IMG/VR virus record: IMGVR_UViG_3300008110_000025
Span: 1-64,000 of that record
Source: a virus
DNA: 64,000 nt
Reading direction: 5' to 3' (one strand)
This document shows positions 62,065 through 64,000 of this stretch, piece by piece (positions within the stretch are counted from its first letter, which is position 1; every line of letters starts with the position of its first letter). The notes beneath the pieces were generated by a model. The model saw only the letters and a list, made by a program, of their open reading frames with translations, was not told the DNA's origin and made no database searches. Made by a program: the position numbers and the translations under genes.

Positions 62065-64000
62065 ATGACATTTTGCCCAAATAAATCTCTTCCTGAATGG
62101 AAGGCATTAGAAGAATCTCAACCAACCAAAGCTTATTACCTATGGAATAAGTACAAGGGTGAGGTACCATCTAAGTACTACTTCCCAAAAGAATCTGATA
62201 AGAGAGATAGAGCTGTAGCTTACTTGTCTAAAATGTTTCCTGGTAAAGAAGTAGTATTCTACGACTTTGCTAAAGAGATAGGCAATAAGACTCAGCATGG
62301 ATATATTGAGAATGGAGCAATTAATCTGTGGACATCTGCCCAATCTGGAACTGAGTATCACGAAGCTTACCACTTGCTATTCAGAACAATGTTGTCTGAA
62401 GAACAAAGAGACAATCTATATAAAGATGCAACCAAACAATTTGGAGCCCCTACTACTGCTGAGATTCAGAAGATTCAACAGGAAGTACAGGGACTATATG
62501 ATATTGTAATTGGTGAAGAAGAAGCTAGAAAACTTGTACTCGAGGAGAAGATGGCTGATGGATTCATGGAACACATGAAGACTGAGGAAGAGAGTAGCAA
62601 AGGCATGCTGGATAGATTAGCCAAGTGGTTCAGAGATTTGTTCAGCTGGATAAAAGGAATAGCATCCGATAAGCTAAGTCTCAGAGATGTGTACTCACTT
62701 ATGGAAACTACCAAGGCCAATGACACTTTCCTAGGTAGAGGAGTATTCAGAAACCCACAGGCTATGCAGAGCTCTTATAATCCTAGCATGCTTGTAGAAG
62801 GTATACCATCGGCTACTGTAGAGAAGATGGTACAAGGACTTACTAACATGGCTATTGATGAAATTGAAAGTTGGGATACACCTGATGTAAATAAAATCTT
62901 AGGGAGCAAAAAGAATAAAACTAATGGTTCAATTGTAAATGGACTCCTATATCAGATTTATGATATCAAAGGGAAAACTACTATAGATAAGACAGACATC
63001 CCTAAGATGTACAAGATGTTGGCATTAGAAACAAGACACACAAATGCCAAGACAAAGTACAATACTCTTAAAAGACAAGATTCAAAAGCAGCTGAAGCAT
63101 TTAAACCTGAGGTAGATGGATACCTTGCAGACCTAGTAGAGTATGCAAAGAAGAATGGAATAGTTATAAAGAAGAAAGTAATTAATCCTGACTCCTCTGA
63201 TAGAGATAAAGCAATAGCTCAGAGACAGATAATTAGACGTAAGCAAGTTATAAATGTAATTACAAACTGGTATGGTAAAACTGATCCAGAGACTGGTAAC
63301 ACACTTGTCCCATCATGGAGACAAATGGTACTTAATGGACTAGCTGCTAACCAATACTCTGTAACTAAAGATATAATTACAGTTGATAACAAAGAGGGAG
63401 ATACAGAGAATGACAAGATTGAGGCACAAGATGCAGGTGCAGACGAGAAAGATATTAAAGGAAGAAGCCACTTTGCTGACTCACCGATGAGTAAACTCTC
63501 ACAAAGGGCAAAAAATCTTCTTAGACGTATCCCTATTGTAAATCCAGTAAAAGAGGGAAACAAGATAGTATATAAGAACAAAAAGAATGAGGTATTCACT
63601 AATATGAATGAGTACCACACTCTGCCTTTTATATACAAACAACTATCAGAACTATGGGCCGACACTCTAACTTTTGAGGAGATGGAAGCTAAGCTTATAG
63701 AACAGTCTAAACACAGAACAGATATTAAGAGTATTAATGCACGTGTTGCAAGTATGTCTGAAGACGATAGGGCTACTCTATATAATGCATTTGCTAATAC
63801 TAACTCTCAATTTAAGTTGATTCTATTTGGAGAGGATAGTAAGATAATCAATGCCAATAGCTCTACTACTGAAAATAGAGTAGCAAAGCAGTGGAGAAAT
63901 CAGATTGTAGAAGTAGGTGGACAGGAAGAAGATACAGACATAACTAAACGTGCTGTATACATTAAAACATTTGGGGATGATGAGTCATCTGCTACGTTTA
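62065..64000 (+). CDS. Giant virion protein with N-terminal zincin domain, cut by window end
   Basis: ATG 62065 lies one base after the TAA of the previous gene; the frame stays open for 645 codons to the last base of the window. Residues 99-103 are HEAYH (YHEAYHLLFRTML), a zinc metalloprotease HExxH motif, and KLVLEEKMADGFMEH (near 160) supplies the EExxAD type third-ligand element, so the zincin site appears complete. After a basic amphipathic region (WFRDLFSWIKGI) come long charged alpha/beta stretches and ADSPMSKLSQRAKNLLRRIP. In crAss-like phages the protein at this place is thousands of residues long and may include virion RNA polymerase; that part is not visible here. Confidence 0.8.
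   Translation, partial: MTFCPNKSLPEWKALEESQPTKAYYLWNKYKGEVPSKYYFPKESDKRDRAVAYLSKMFPGKEVVFYDFAKEIGNKTQHGYIENGAINLWTSAQSGTEYHEAYHLLFRTMLSEEQRDNLYKDATKQFGAPTTAEIQKIQQEVQGLYDIVIGEEEARKLVLEEKMADGFMEHMKTEEESSKGMLDRLAKWFRDLFSWIKGIASDKLSLRDVYSLMETTKANDTFLGRGVFRNPQAMQSSYNPSMLVEGIPSATVEKMVQGLTNMAIDEIESWDTPDVNKILGSKKNKTNGSIVNGLLYQIYDIKGKTTIDKTDIPKMYKMLALETRHTNAKTKYNTLKRQDSKAAEAFKPEVDGYLADLVEYAKKNGIVIKKKVINPDSSDRDKAIAQRQIIRRKQVINVITNWYGKTDPETGNTLVPSWRQMVLNGLAANQYSVTKDIITVDNKEGDTENDKIEAQDAGADEKDIKGRSHFADSPMSKLSQRAKNLLRRIPIVNPVKEGNKIVYKNKKNEVFTNMNEYHTLPFIYKQLSELWADTLTFEEMEAKLIEQSKHRTDIKSINARVASMSEDDRATLYNAFANTNSQFKLILFGEDSKIINANSSTTENRVAKQWRNQIVEVGGQEEDTDITKRAVYIKTFGDDESSATF

Noticed and set aside
1-64000. 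Stop-codon reassignment, as found in some crAss-like phages
   Set aside because: TAG ends TerL, the major capsid protein and the gene at 4542, TGA ends many genes with ATGA overlaps, and large genes are intact under the standard code. There is no sign of in-frame stops.
1-64000. CRISPR array, integrase or transposase, diversity-generating retroelement
   Set aside because: I saw no regularly spaced repeats, no recombinase motifs and no reverse transcriptase or template/variable repeat pair; the adhesin paralogues differ by divergence, not by A-directed substitutions.

Overview
The window looks like the central part of a large lytic double-stranded DNA phage genome, most probably a crAss-like (Crassvirales) podovirus of a Bacteroidetes host. 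Seen directly: there are two convergently organised blocks that point away from about position 6.8 kb. Minus-strand genes (1-6.7 kb) carry a family A DNA polymerase, three tRNA-type genes and small early-type proteins. Plus-strand genes (6.9-64 kb) carry tail-fibre proteins, a lysis cassette, TerL, portal, major capsid protein (MCP), connector proteins and a run of giant virion proteins. The gene order TerL - portal - scaffold - MCP - connector proteins - 1901 aa tail protein - 1229/773/2320 aa cargo proteins - a further giant protein is what I know from crAss-like phages; the family assignment is inference from order and motifs, not from a database search. The host inference rests on several TAnnTTTG boxes (the Bacteroidetes -7 element) in front of operons and on A/T-rich leaders that mostly lack a Shine-Dalgarno sequence. 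The code appears standard: TAA, TAG and TGA all end genes.

Left block (minus strand, 1-6738): two very small genes, tRNA-Arg(UCU), a second tRNA with an unresolved anticodon, three small genes (one with paired CxxC motifs), family A DNA polymerase with proofreading domain, a third tRNA with an enlarged anticodon hairpin, an abundant-type 201 aa protein (possible ssDNA-binding protein), and small membrane or lipoprotein-like proteins. Terminators lie at about 4.53 and 6.34 kb.

Switch region (6.68-7.32 kb): divergent non-coding DNA with a host-like promoter, a 44-codon Lys/Arg-rich gene, then about 300 bases of highly structured sequence (hairpins and a possible H-type pseudoknot) that I propose as a non-coding RNA or replication/regulatory locus.

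Tail and lysis region (7.3-22 kb): a 1309 aa tail fibre, several paralogous beta-rich fibre-type proteins, a complete subtilisin-like protease with CARDB-like repeats, then holin, signal-bearing Cys/His/Asn endolysin and two overlapping spanin-like genes, and a GroES-like co-chaperonin.

Packaging, head and connector region (22-43 kb): small DNA-binding proteins (winged-helix and HU/IHF-like), putative TerS, TerL, portal, scaffold, MCP closed by a strong terminator, head/connector proteins, Cys-rich and fibre-like proteins, a calcineurin-type phosphoesterase, and a group of basic Gly/Lys-rich small proteins. Last region (42.4-64 kb): tail tubular protein, 1901 aa tail protein, and virion cargo proteins that contain a DUF2272-like peptidoglycan hydrolase domain, a PD-(D/E)XK nuclease domain and, in the protein cut by the window end, a zincin metallopeptidase motif. 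Together these would penetrate the cell wall and be ejected with the DNA.
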